DNA of 5,797 nt, from positions 1-5,797 of the forward strand of contig URRU01000115.1 in NCBI GenBank assembly GCA_900550335.1, read 5' to 3'. Below, one piece after another: positions 1-5,797 of the stretch. Position 1 is the stretch's first letter. The number at the start of each line of letters is the position of its first letter. Origin of the DNA: an uncultured Clostridium sp. GTDB lineage: Bacteria; Bacillota; Clostridia; Peptostreptococcales; Peptostreptococcaceae. The notes under the pieces are model-generated. The model did no database searches and was not told the DNA's origin. It saw nothing but the letters and a program-made list of their open reading frames with translations. The position numbers were made by a program, and so were the translations under genes.

Positions 1-84
1 AAAATGCAGTCCATGCTATACATAGCAAATTCTGTTGCTAGTTTAATATCTAAATTTGTTGAAAATGTCATATATATGATATAA
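1..84 (+). CDS. Possible C-terminal tail of an upstream gene (partial)
   Basis: The first frame is open from the window edge to a TAA at 82-84 and would encode about 27 residues ending in SKFVENVIYMI. Its codons fit the window's habits (CAG for Gln, ATA for most Ile, TTA and CTA for Leu), and the segment is moderately hydrophobic. The other two forward frames close at 23-25 and 39-41. I do not recognise the peptide. An ATG at 4-6 cannot be judged as a start because no upstream sequence is visible. The stretch is short enough that an open frame could be chance, so this is only a weak suggestion of a gene end about 80 bases before ftsK. Confidence 0.3.
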   Translation, partial: KMQSMLYIANSVASLISKFVENVIYMI

Positions 85-93
85 TAATATAAT
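59..93 (+). promoter_or_regulatory. Candidate promoter for ftsK
   Basis: TTGAAA at 59-64 lies 15 bases before TATAAT at 80-85, and a second TATAAT occurs at 88-93. A further TATAAT at 131-136 has TTGAAA at 114-119, only 11 bases upstream. None of these pairs has the ideal 17-base spacing. In DNA this AT-rich, TATAAT occurs by chance, so the site is a guess. The transcript would have a leader of roughly 60 to 70 bases before the TTG start of ftsK. Confidence 0.3.
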
Positions 94-149
94 GTTGATT
101 TTGATAATTTACTTTGAAAATGTTAAATATTATAATTTTAGAAAAGAAA

Positions 150-154
150 AGGAG
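150..154 (+). promoter_or_regulatory. Ribosome binding site that fixes the ftsK start
   Basis: AGGAG at 150-154 lies 8 bases before the TTG at 163-165. The only upstream alternative, GTG at 154-156, shares its first base with this site and has no purine-rich site of its own at a proper distance. This makes TTG 163 the better start. Confidence 0.75.
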
Positions 155-162
155 TGATATTT

Positions 163-2637
163 TTGGCGAGTTTGAAAAATAAGAAAAAAAGAAAAAAGAA
201 GCAGAAAATAAGATTTAACTCAGAATATCATAATCTGATAACTATATTTTTAGGGATATTCCTTCTATATAGCTTAAATTCGAATTCTATGGGATGGATA
301 CCTCAGTTTATGCAAAATATTTTTAAAGGCTTATTTGGGGGACTTTCTATATTCATACCTATTCTACTTATATTAACAGGAATTTTAGGATTTATGGATG
401 GAAATGAATACATTTACAGATTTAGAAAAACAAAAGTTTATTATTTAGTAATATTATTTGTATTTGTATTTGTATTCTACGGGTTATTAAATGCAAACAG
501 TATAGTTGTAAGCAGCCCATTTGAAAAGAGCATGATGACAGAGATAATGCATCAAGGAGTAACAGGAAATGGATGCGGTCTCATATCTACAGTTATCGTA
601 TATTATATGTGTAAAATATTTGGTACAGTAGGTGCTTGGTTAATTACTATATTTGCACTTATTATAAGTATAGTGTATGTATGCAATGTATCAGTTAGCG
701 ATATGTTCAAAAGATTTAAAGCAACTAAAAATAGTGGATTATCGCTTAGAGAAAGATTTAGCAAAATGAAAGATTCTGCAATCAATCTAGTAACAGATGA
801 AGTAGATGAAATGGACGATAAAACTATGATTGCTAGAGATGCAAGTGATGATAAAAAAGGAATGTTTGGAAGCTTAAAGGATAAATTCAATAAATCTGAG
901 GAAGAAGATTTTGAGGAAGAAGAATTTAATGATGATAAGACTATAAAAATAGTTGGATTCAATAAAGCTGAGGACGATTACTTAGAAATACTTGAAGGAA
1001 CTCAGAGTATGTCAGAACTTGATGTATTAAAAGAGCTACAAAATCAGGAAAGAGAGCCTAAAGAAGATGTATTTAGAAGGGATAACACTCCTTCAAATGA
1101 AGATGTAAAAACATATAATAAAATATTTGAAGATGAGCCTGTAAATACAACTTCTGCTGTTAGTCCTAAGACTATGGAATCAACTATGCCATTTGATTCG
1201 GCTTTAGATAATGAAAAATATAAAAATTACAAGATTCCACCAGTAACTCTTTTAAATAAAGTAAATAAAAAATCAAATGAAAATGTAAAAAAATCAGTTA
1301 TAAAAAATGCTGGTTTATTAGAAAAAACTCTTTCTGATTTCGGTGTAGAGGCAACTATAAGTCAGGTTACAGTAGGACCTACAATAACAAGATATGAAGT
1401 TCAGCCAAAGCCTGGTGTAAAAGTTAGTAAAATAGTAAATTTAACTGACGATATAGCACTTAGTTTAGCAGCTAGAAGTATAAGAATAGAAGCTCCTATA
1501 CCAGGTAAGAATGCTATAGGGATAGAAGTTCCAAATGAAGAAACTCAGATGGTTGGAATAAGAGAAATAATAGAAAGTAAGGAATTTAAAGATTTTAAAT
1601 CTCCTCTTGCTATGGGGCTTGGAAAAGACGTTTCTGGTAAGATATTTGTAAGTGATATAGCTAAGATGCCACATCTTTTAATCGCAGGTTCAACAGGTTC
1701 CGGTAAGAGTGTGTGCGTAAATACACTTATAAACAGTATATTATTCAAAGCAAAACCAGATGAGGTTAAATTACTTCTAATAGACCCTAAAGTAGTAGAA
1801 CTTTCTAACTACAATGGTATACCACATCTTCTAATACCAGTTGTAACAGATCCATCTAAAGCAGCAAATGCGTTAAATTGGGCGGTTACAGAAATGAATA
1901 GAAGATATAAAGCATTTAGCGATACAGGTGTTAGAGATATAAAAAGCTATAATGAAAAGGCAGAAGAAAAAATGCCTAGCATAGTTATTGTAATAGACGA
2001 GTTAGCTGACCTTATGATGACTTGTGCAAAAGAAGTTGAGGATTATATATGTAGATTAGCTCAGAAGGCTAGAGCTGCTGGTATGCACCTTGTTATAGCA
2101 ACGCAGAGACCTTCTGTAGACGTAATAACAGGTGTAATCAAGGCTAATATACCTTCAAGAATAGCATTTGCAGTTTCTTCTCAGACAGATTCAAGAACAA
2201 TACTTGATATGGGTGGAGCAGAAAAACTTCTTGGAAAAGGAGATATGTTATTCTACCCACTAGGTGCAGCTAAACCAGAAAGACTTCAGGGTGCATTTAT
2301 ATCTGATTCAGAATTAGAAAATGTAATAGAATATGTTAAATCTCAGTTTAAAGATGATGAGGTTAAATATGAAGAAGATATAATAGAAACAATATCTTCT
2401 GTAAGAAATATAGAACATGATGATGAAGATGAATTACTTCCAGAAGCAATAGAATTTGTAGTTAATAATGGACAGGCATCGTCATCAATGCTACAGAGAA
2501 AATACAAAATAGGATTTAACAGAGCAGCTAGAATGATAGATGCAATGGAAGAAAGAGGTATAGTAGGACAGAACGAAGGTAGTAGACCTAGAAAAGTCCT
2601 TATATCTAAAGAACAGTTAGAAGAAATGAAAAAATAA
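163..2637 (+). CDS. ftsK: DNA translocase FtsK/SpoIIIE
   Basis: Septum-anchored, ATP-driven DNA pump that moves chromosome ends out of the closing division or sporulation septum. The product has 824 residues from the TTG at 163, close to the usual size of Firmicute SpoIIIE. A lysine-rich cytoplasmic N-terminus (residues 5-15) is followed by hydrophobic segments near 24-40, 53-78, 92-110 and 137-175, matching the four-pass anchor of the family. A charged linker (about 180-350) carries an acidic run at 246-258. The conserved motor begins near 356, with Walker A GSTGSGKS at 509-516 and Walker B IVIVIDE ending at D612-E613, then the [12 protein letters not shown] stretch typical of the family. 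A winged-helix gamma domain (about 758-824) is expected to read polar DNA motifs. All key residues are present. Sequence alone cannot say whether it acts mainly in vegetative division or sporulation; the family call is firm, the spoIIIE versus ftsK name is not. A stem-loop follows before rimO. Confidence 0.96.
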   Translation: MASLKNKKKRKKKQKIRFNSEYHNLITIFLGIFLLYSLNSNSMGWIPQFMQNIFKGLFGGLSIFIPILLILTGILGFMDGNEYIYRFRKTKVYYLVILFVFVFVFYGLLNANSIVVSSPFEKSMMTEIMHQGVTGNGCGLISTVIVYYMCKIFGTVGAWLITIFALIISIVYVCNVSVSDMFKRFKATKNSGLSLRERFSKMKDSAINLVTDEVDEMDDKTMIARDASDDKKGMFGSLKDKFNKSEEEDFEEEEFNDDKTIKIVGFNKAEDDYLEILEGTQSMSELDVLKELQNQEREPKEDVFRRDNTPSNEDVKTYNKIFEDEPVNTTSAVSPKTMESTMPFDSALDNEKYKNYKIPPVTLLNKVNKKSNENVKKSVIKNAGLLEKTLSDFGVEATISQVTVGPTITRYEVQPKPGVKVSKIVNLTDDIALSLAARSIRIEAPIPGKNAIGIEVPNEETQMVGIREIIESKEFKDFKSPLAMGLGKDVSGKIFVSDIAKMPHLLIAGSTGSGKSVCVNTLINSILFKAKPDEVKLLLIDPKVVELSNYNGIPHLLIPVVTDPSKAANALNWAVTEMNRRYKAFSDTGVRDIKSYNEKAEEKMPSIVIVIDELADLMMTCAKEVEDYICRLAQKARAAGMHLVIATQRPSVDVITGVIKANIPSRIAFAVSSQTDSRTILDMGGAEKLLGKGDMLFYPLGAAKPERLQGAFISDSELENVIEYVKSQFKDDEVKYEEDIIETISSVRNIEHDDEDELLPEAIEFVVNNGQASSSMLQRKYKIGFNRAARMIDAMEERGIVGQNEGSRPRKVLISKEQLEEMKK

Positions 2638-2646
2638 TATAAATTT

Positions 2647-2679
2647 AGATTAAGGTGGATATTACTCCACCTTAATTTT
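2647..2679 (+). terminator. Stem-loop with weak T tract between ftsK and rimO
   Basis: A perfect 11-bp stem pairs 2649-2659 (ATTAAGGTGGA) with 2666-2676 around a 6-base loop; a G-U and an A-U pair extend it to 13 bp (2647-2659 with 2666-2678). Only four T bases (2676-2679) follow before A-rich sequence. It lies 10 bases after the ftsK stop and ends about 10 bases before the rimO ribosome binding site. It could be a leaky terminator or an RNA end that stabilises the ftsK message. I found no convincing promoter between it and rimO, so partial read-through is the simplest view. Confidence 0.65.
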
Positions 2680-2688
2680 AAAATTGAA

Positions 2689-2693
2689 AGGAG
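2689..2693 (+). promoter_or_regulatory. Ribosome binding site that fixes the rimO start
   Basis: AGGAG at 2689-2693 is followed after 5 bases by ATG at 2699. The in-frame TTG at 2684 lies before this site and would translate through it, so it is not a credible start. Confidence 0.8.
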
Positions 2694-2698
2694 AATAC

Positions 2699-4036
2699 AT
2701 GTTAAAAATAGCATTAGAATCCCTAGGATGTTCAAAGAACCTAATGGATGCGGAGATAATGACAGGGATCTTAAAAGAAAAAGGATACGAATTTGTAGAA
2801 GAATTTGCTGAAGCAAATATAATAATTGTTAATACTTGCGGATTTATAAGAGATGCAAAACAGGAATCAATAGATACAATAGTTGAATTATCTCAGTTAA
2901 AGGAATTTGGAAAACTTAAATATTTAATAGTTACTGGATGTCTAGCACAGAGATATGCAGACGAATTATTAGAAGAAATACCAGAAATAGATGCAATAGT
3001 TGGAACTGGTAACTTTATGAACATATCTGAAATAATAGATAGATTAGAAAGTGAAAAAAATGTAACAGAAATAGGAAATATAGAATTTGCATTTGATGAA
3101 ACTCTACCTAGATACGTATCTACTCCAGAACATATGGCTTATTTAAAAATAGGTGAAGGATGTTCTAACCACTGTACATACTGTATAATACCTAAATTAA
3201 GAGGAAAATACAGAAGTAGAAAAATAGAAGATATAGTGGAAGAAGCTAAAACTCTTGCTGCAGAAGGAGTAAAAGAGTTAGTTGTAATAGCTCAGGATAC
3301 GACTAGATATGGTGAAGATTTATACGGAGAAGCTAAACTTGCTGAGTTATTAGAAGAATTAGCAGGTATAGAAGGTATAAAATGGATAAGAATAATGTAC
3401 TCTTACCCAGAATCAATAACTGAAAAATTAATAGATGTAATAGCTGCTCACGACAATATATGCAGTTACTTTGATATGCCAATACAGCATGCAAGCAACA
3501 GAGTATTAAAAAGAATGAACAGAAGAACATCTAAAGAAGATATAAGAAATAAAGTTGATATGATAAGAAGTAAAATACCAGATGCTGTAATAAGAACTAC
3601 TGTTATCGTTGGATTCCCAGGAGAAACAGAAGAAGATTTAGAAGAATTAATAGAATTTATGAAAGAAATAAAATTCGATAGATTAGGTGCATTTGCGTAT
3701 TCAAGAGAAGAAGATACTCCTGCAGATAGAATGGATGGACACATGGACGAGGAAATTAAAGAAGAAAGAAGAGATAGAGTCATGATGGTTCAGCAGGCAA
3801 TATCTGAGGAAATAAATCAGAAAAGAGAAGATAAAGTATTTGAAGTACTTATAGAAGAAGAGGCTGAAGAAGGCGTATACGTTGGTAGAACTCAGGGAGA
3901 TGCTGAGGAAATAGACAGTGTTGTATATGTTAATTCTGATGAAGAATTAGAAATAGGTAGCTTTGTAAATGTTTATATAACAGAAGCTATGGAATATGAT
4001 TTGATAGGAGATGTTGTAGATGAACTTGCCGAATAA
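2699..4036 (+). CDS. rimO: Ribosomal protein S12 methylthiotransferase RimO
   Basis: Radical-SAM iron-sulfur enzyme that adds a methylthio group to the beta carbon of a conserved aspartate (D88/D89 by E. coli numbering) in ribosomal protein S12. The product has 445 residues, normal for the family. The N-terminal UPF0004 domain carries the three cysteines of one cluster at C11 (SLGCSKN), C47 (VNTCGF) and C81 (TGCLAQ). The radical-SAM CxxxCxxC motif is C155, C159, C162 (GCSNHCTYC), followed by IPKLRGKYRSR. A C-terminal TRAM domain (about 380-445) ends in EYDLIGDVV. SLGCSKNLMDAE, QDTTRYGEDLYG and the YDLIG ending favour RimO over the tRNA-modifying relatives MiaB and MtaB. The start is ATG 2699, supported by AGGAG 5 bases upstream. 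It overlaps pgsA by 17 bases and is probably co-transcribed with it. Confidence 0.95.
   Translation: MLKIALESLGCSKNLMDAEIMTGILKEKGYEFVEEFAEANIIIVNTCGFIRDAKQESIDTIVELSQLKEFGKLKYLIVTGCLAQRYADELLEEIPEIDAIVGTGNFMNISEIIDRLESEKNVTEIGNIEFAFDETLPRYVSTPEHMAYLKIGEGCSNHCTYCIIPKLRGKYRSRKIEDIVEEAKTLAAEGVKELVVIAQDTTRYGEDLYGEAKLAELLEELAGIEGIKWIRIMYSYPESITEKLIDVIAAHDNICSYFDMPIQHASNRVLKRMNRRTSKEDIRNKVDMIRSKIPDAVIRTTVIVGFPGETEEDLEELIEFMKEIKFDRLGAFAYSREEDTPADRMDGHMDEEIKEERRDRVMMVQQAISEEINQKREDKVFEVLIEEEAEEGVYVGRTQGDAEEIDSVVYVNSDEELEIGSFVNVYITEAMEYDLIGDVVDELAE
4006..4010 (+). promoter_or_regulatory. Ribosome binding site for pgsA inside rimO
   Basis: AGGAG at 4006-4010 lies within the last codons of rimO, 9 bases before the pgsA ATG at 4020. 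An ATG at 4011 is closed at once by TAG at 4017-4019, so 4020 is the start. Confidence 0.75.
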
Positions 4037-4562
4037 ATTAACTTTATTCAGAGTATTCCTAATACCGATTCTAGTAGTTGTTATGATGATGGATATACCG
4101 TCTAAATTTTTAATAGCTTGTATAATTTTTATAGTTGCATCACTTACAGATATGCTAGACGGTAAAATAGCTAGAAAATACAATCTAGTAACAGATTTTG
4201 GGAAATTTATGGACCCATTAGCAGATAAACTATTAGTTATATCTACACTAATATGTATGATAGAAACAGATCTTGCTGCTGGATGGATGGTAATAATAAT
4301 AGTTGCAAGAGAGTTATCTGTAAGTATTCTTAGAGCAATAGCAGCTGCAGACGGTACAGTTATAGCTGCAGGTAAGAGTGGAAAATGGAAAACTGCGACT
4401 CAGATGGTTTCAATAGTTTTATTATTATTTGGGGCACATCTAGGAAATGCGACAATATTAATGGTTGGAAATATTTTATTAATAATAGCTACACTTCTTA
4501 CTCTTTATTCAGGTTGGGAATACCTATACGGAAATAGACACGTATTTATGAATTCAAAATAA
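4020..4562 (+). CDS. pgsA: CDP-diacylglycerol-glycerol-3-phosphate 3-phosphatidyltransferase
   Basis: Integral membrane enzyme that joins CDP-diacylglycerol and glycerol 3-phosphate to give phosphatidylglycerol phosphate and CMP, the committed step to phosphatidylglycerol and cardiolipin. The 180-residue product is of normal family size. The CDP-alcohol phosphotransferase signature is complete, D-x2-D-G-x2-A-R-x8-G-x3-D-x3-D, with metal-binding and catalytic aspartates D44, D47, D65 and D69. The opening NLPNKLTLFRVFLIP and the later GKSGKWKTATQ (118-128) and YSGWEYL (163-169) are typical of PgsA within this superfamily. About six hydrophobic segments can be seen, near 7-24, 28-43, 68-82, 86-104, 127-142 and 145-163. 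It starts inside rimO with its own ribosome binding site, suggesting translational coupling, and a strong terminator lies 14 bases after its stop. Other CDP-alcohol transferases (such as PssA) are less likely from these motifs. Confidence 0.95.
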   Translation: MNLPNKLTLFRVFLIPILVVVMMMDIPSKFLIACIIFIVASLTDMLDGKIARKYNLVTDFGKFMDPLADKLLVISTLICMIETDLAAGWMVIIIVARELSVSILRAIAAADGTVIAAGKSGKWKTATQMVSIVLLLFGAHLGNATILMVGNILLIIATLLTLYSGWEYLYGNRHVFMNSK

Positions 4563-4576
4563 TTTAAAATTAATTT

Positions 4577-4612
4577 AAAGAACTATTACTATTTTGTGAT
4601 AGTTCTTTTTTT
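4577..4612 (+). terminator. Intrinsic terminator after pgsA
   Basis: A 10-bp stem pairs AAAGAACTAT (4577-4586) with ATAGTTCTTT (4599-4608). It extends inward through a U-G, an A-U and a C-G pair to 4589/4596, leaving a 6-base loop (4590-4595). Seven T bases (4606-4612) follow the last stem C. This is a standard Rho-independent terminator, ending the transcript that carries pgsA and separating it from recA. Confidence 0.88.
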
Positions 4613-4643
4613 AGCAAAAATTTGTTTAGGTTTAAGTTAAGAT

Positions 4644-4727
4644 GTCAATAAATAAAGTGAAGGCAAATTTTATATATTTTGTATCGTTTTAAAAATAAAA
4701 AATTTTTAACGAATCTTATTTATTGAC
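4644..4727. repeat. 12-bp inverted repeat flanking the recA upstream region
   Basis: GTCAATAAATAA at 4644-4655 is repeated in perfect inverted form as TTATTTATTGAC at 4716-4727, with 60 bases between the arms. The right arm contains five of the six bases of the recA -35 box (TTGACG, 4723-4728). Within the interval lies a smaller imperfect dyad, CGTT plus AAAAAT at 4685-4696 against ATTTTTAACG at 4702-4711. The match stops abruptly at both ends of the arms. It may be a split operator, a cruciform-prone site, or chance in AT-rich DNA. Confidence 0.55.
4690..4710 (+). promoter_or_regulatory. A/T-tract block upstream of the recA promoter (UP-like element)
   Basis: Runs of A and T (AAAAAT, AAAAAA, TTTTT) cover 4691-4707, just upstream of the -35 box at 4723. 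This is about where UP elements contact the alpha subunit of RNA polymerase (near -40 to -65). The assignment rests on composition and position only. Confidence 0.4.
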
Positions 4728-4751
4728 GAGGTTGTTTTTATACGATATAAT
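4723..4751 (+). promoter_or_regulatory. Sigma-A type promoter of recA
   Basis: TTGACG (4723-4728, five of six consensus bases) and a perfect TATAAT (4746-4751) are separated by exactly 17 bases. Transcription would begin near 4758, giving a leader of about 50 bases before the recA ATG. The promoter follows the pgsA terminator, so recA is an independent transcription unit. The right arm of a 12-bp inverted repeat overlaps the -35 box, and a LexA-type box follows the predicted start. Confidence 0.85.
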
Positions 4752-4769
4752 AAGTATATAAAAAAGATA

Positions 4770-4781
4770 GAACAAATGTTT
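4770..4781. promoter_or_regulatory. LexA (SOS) operator of recA
   Basis: GAACAAATGTTT matches the Gram-positive LexA/DinR core GAACnnnnGTTC at seven of eight fixed positions, and fits the relaxed form ending in GTTY. It lies about 12 to 23 bases after the predicted transcription start and 27 bases before the recA ATG. LexA bound here would block early elongation or open-complex formation, with release after DNA damage through RecA-stimulated LexA cleavage. The motif and the identity of the downstream gene support each other; binding is inferred. Confidence 0.75.
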
Positions 4782-4808
4782 GATATATAAATTGAGAGGA
4801 GAATCGTG

Positions 4809-5797
4809 ATGAGTGTAGATCAGGAAAAATTAAAAGCCCTTAATGAAGCATTAGGGAAAATAGAAAAAGACTTTGGTAAAGGTTCAGTAATGAGATTAGG
4901 AGAAGCTACTTCTCTAGAAATAGATACAATATCTACAGGTTCAATAGGACTAGATATAGCAATAGGTATAGGTGGGCTTCCAAAAGGAAGAATAGTTGAG
5001 ATATACGGACCAGAATCTTCTGGTAAAACTACAGTTGCACTTCACTGTGTAGCAGAAGCACAGAAAACAGGAGGAATAGCAGCGTTCATAGATGCAGAAC
5101 ACGCATTAGACCCAGTATACGCTAAGGCATTAGGTGTAGATGTAGAAAACCTTATAATCTCTCAACCAGACACAGGAGAACAGGCACTAGAAATAGCAGA
5201 GGCTCTTATAAGAAGTGGTGCTATAGACATAATAGTAGTCGACTCTGTTGCTGCACTAGTTCCTAAAGCCGAAATAGAAGGTGATATGGGGGATTCTCAT
5301 GTAGGGCTTCAGGCAAGACTTATGTCTCAGGCTCTTAGAAAATTAACAGGTTCAATAAAGAAATCTAACTGTGTTGCAATATTCATCAACCAGTTAAGAG
5401 AAAAAGTTGGTATAATGTTTGGTAACCCAGAAACAACTACTGGTGGACGTGCACTTAAATTCTACTCTTCTGTAAGATTAGATGTTAGAAAAATAGACAC
5501 TATAAAACAGGGAGATAAAGTTTTAGGAAGTAGAACAAGAGTAAAAGTTGTTAAAAACAAAGTTGCACCACCATTCAAGCAGGCAGAATTTGATATAATG
5601 TATGGACAGGGTATATCTAAAATAGGTGACTTATTAGATATAGCAGCTGATATAGATGTTGTTAAAAAATCTGGTTCTTGGTACAACTACCAGGATGTTA
5701 AACTAGGTCAGGGTAGAGAAAATGTTAAAAAATTCTTAGAAGACAATATGGATTTAACTAACGAAATAGAAGCTAAAGTAAGACATTACTATCATTT
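4809..5797 (+). CDS. recA: Recombinase RecA (3' end cut by window edge)
   Basis: ATP-dependent strand-exchange protein that forms filaments on single-stranded DNA for homologous recombination and triggers LexA self-cleavage. From ATG 4809, 329 complete codons are open to the window edge with no stop; the family is near 350 residues, so about 20 C-terminal residues are missing from view. Visible features are Walker A GPESSGKT (67-74), Walker B IIVVD ending at D145, loop 1 region [29 protein letters not shown] (here only partly quoted), INQLREKVG and loop 2 with [15 protein letters not shown]. The winged C-terminal domain begins near [17 protein letters not shown] at 4797-4801 lies 7 bases before ATG 4809, a better distance than the in-frame GTG at 4806. 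It has its own promoter and a LexA box. Nothing looks altered in the motor or DNA-binding loops. Confidence 0.98.
   Translation, partial: MSVDQEKLKALNEALGKIEKDFGKGSVMRLGEATSLEIDTISTGSIGLDIAIGIGGLPKGRIVEIYGPESSGKTTVALHCVAEAQKTGGIAAFIDAEHALDPVYAKALGVDVENLIISQPDTGEQALEIAEALIRSGAIDIIVVDSVAALVPKAEIEGDMGDSHVGLQARLMSQALRKLTGSIKKSNCVAIFINQLREKVGIMFGNPETTTGGRALKFYSSVRLDVRKIDTIKQGDKVLGSRTRVKVVKNKVAPPFKQAEFDIMYGQGISKIGDLLDIAADIDVVKKSGSWYNYQDVKLGQGRENVKKFLEDNMDLTNEIEAKVRHYYH

Noticed and set aside
15..26. Short dyad GCTAT/ATAGC near the left edge
   Set aside because: A 5-bp stem with a 2-base gap and no T tract is too weak for a terminator and is expected by chance.
1..71. Minus-strand open frame starting at ATG 71-69 and running off the left edge (begins MTFSTNLDIK)
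   Set aside because: No Shine-Dalgarno sequence precedes the ATG, it uses ATT for Ile against the window's ATA habit, and the + strand frame over the same bases fits the codon style better. It is too short to decide.
603..962. Minus-strand frame of 119 codons inside ftsK
   Set aside because: It is antisense to the FtsK membrane and linker region, rich in Ser and Leu as expected from reversed acidic and Lys-rich codons, and shows no domain or ribosome binding site.
2343..2816. Minus-strand frame of 157 codons across the end of ftsK and the start of rimO
   Set aside because: It crosses two well-supported genes and the hairpin between them, and its Leu/Ser-rich product is a typical shadow of GAA/GAT-rich sense codons.
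3466..3783. Minus-strand frame of 105 codons within rimO
   Set aside because: Shadow of the radical-SAM domain, with no recognisable protein features.
4643..4648. Perfect TTGACA on the minus strand as the -35 box of a divergent promoter
   Set aside because: At 16-18 bases further on the minus strand there is no good TATAAT (about ACAAAT), and transcription would run straight into the pgsA terminator and antisense to pgsA. It is kept only as part of the inverted-repeat finding.
4642..4692. Small + strand frame (ATG to TAA, 16 residues) upstream of recA
   Set aside because: It has no AGGAG-type site at a proper distance, lies upstream of the recA promoter and after the pgsA terminator, and so is probably not transcribed.
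1..5797. CRISPR array, insertion sequence, tRNA/rRNA, riboswitch or defence system
   Set aside because: No regularly spaced repeats, transposase-like frames, cloverleaf signatures or conserved leader structures were seen; the window is almost fully occupied by four housekeeping genes.

Overview
The window is a stretch of core chromosome from a low-GC Firmicute, most likely a clostridium. Coding regions are roughly one third G+C; ATA, AGA, TTA and AAA codons are common, and Shine-Dalgarno sites are strong (AGGAG type). The gene order ftsK/spoIIIE - rimO - pgsA - recA is a clostridial arrangement, as remembered for the Peptostreptococcaceae (Clostridioides and relatives). An unusual mark is that glutamine is written almost only as CAG (37 of 41 Gln codons by hand count), although the DNA is AT-rich. 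Family-level placement is an inference from gene order and protein style, not from a search.

Layout, all on the + strand: (1) 1-84 may hold the last codons of an upstream gene, and 85-162 is an AT-rich leader with candidate -10 boxes. (2) 163-2637 is a complete FtsK/SpoIIIE DNA translocase, best started at a TTG. (3) 2647-2679 is a stem-loop with a weak T tract. (4) 2699-4036 is rimO. (5) 4020-4562 is pgsA, overlapping rimO by 17 bases and with its own ribosome binding site inside rimO. (6) 4577-4612 is a clear intrinsic terminator. (7) 4613-4808 is the recA control region: an AT-rich block, a 12-bp inverted repeat, a near-consensus sigma-A promoter, and a LexA-type box downstream of it. (8) 4809 to the window end is recA, cut by the edge about 20 residues before the usual end of the family.

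Functionally this is housekeeping: chromosome segregation at the septum (FtsK/SpoIIIE), methylthiolation of ribosomal protein S12 (RimO), the committed step to phosphatidylglycerol (PgsA), and recombination with SOS control (RecA). The first three lie before the terminator and may share transcripts; recA has its own promoter and operator. I see no mobile element, CRISPR array, RNA gene, defence locus or broken gene, and no evidence of an undescribed system. The more interesting points are the dyad that overlaps the recA -35 box, the lack of cinA between pgsA and recA, and the strong CAG bias.
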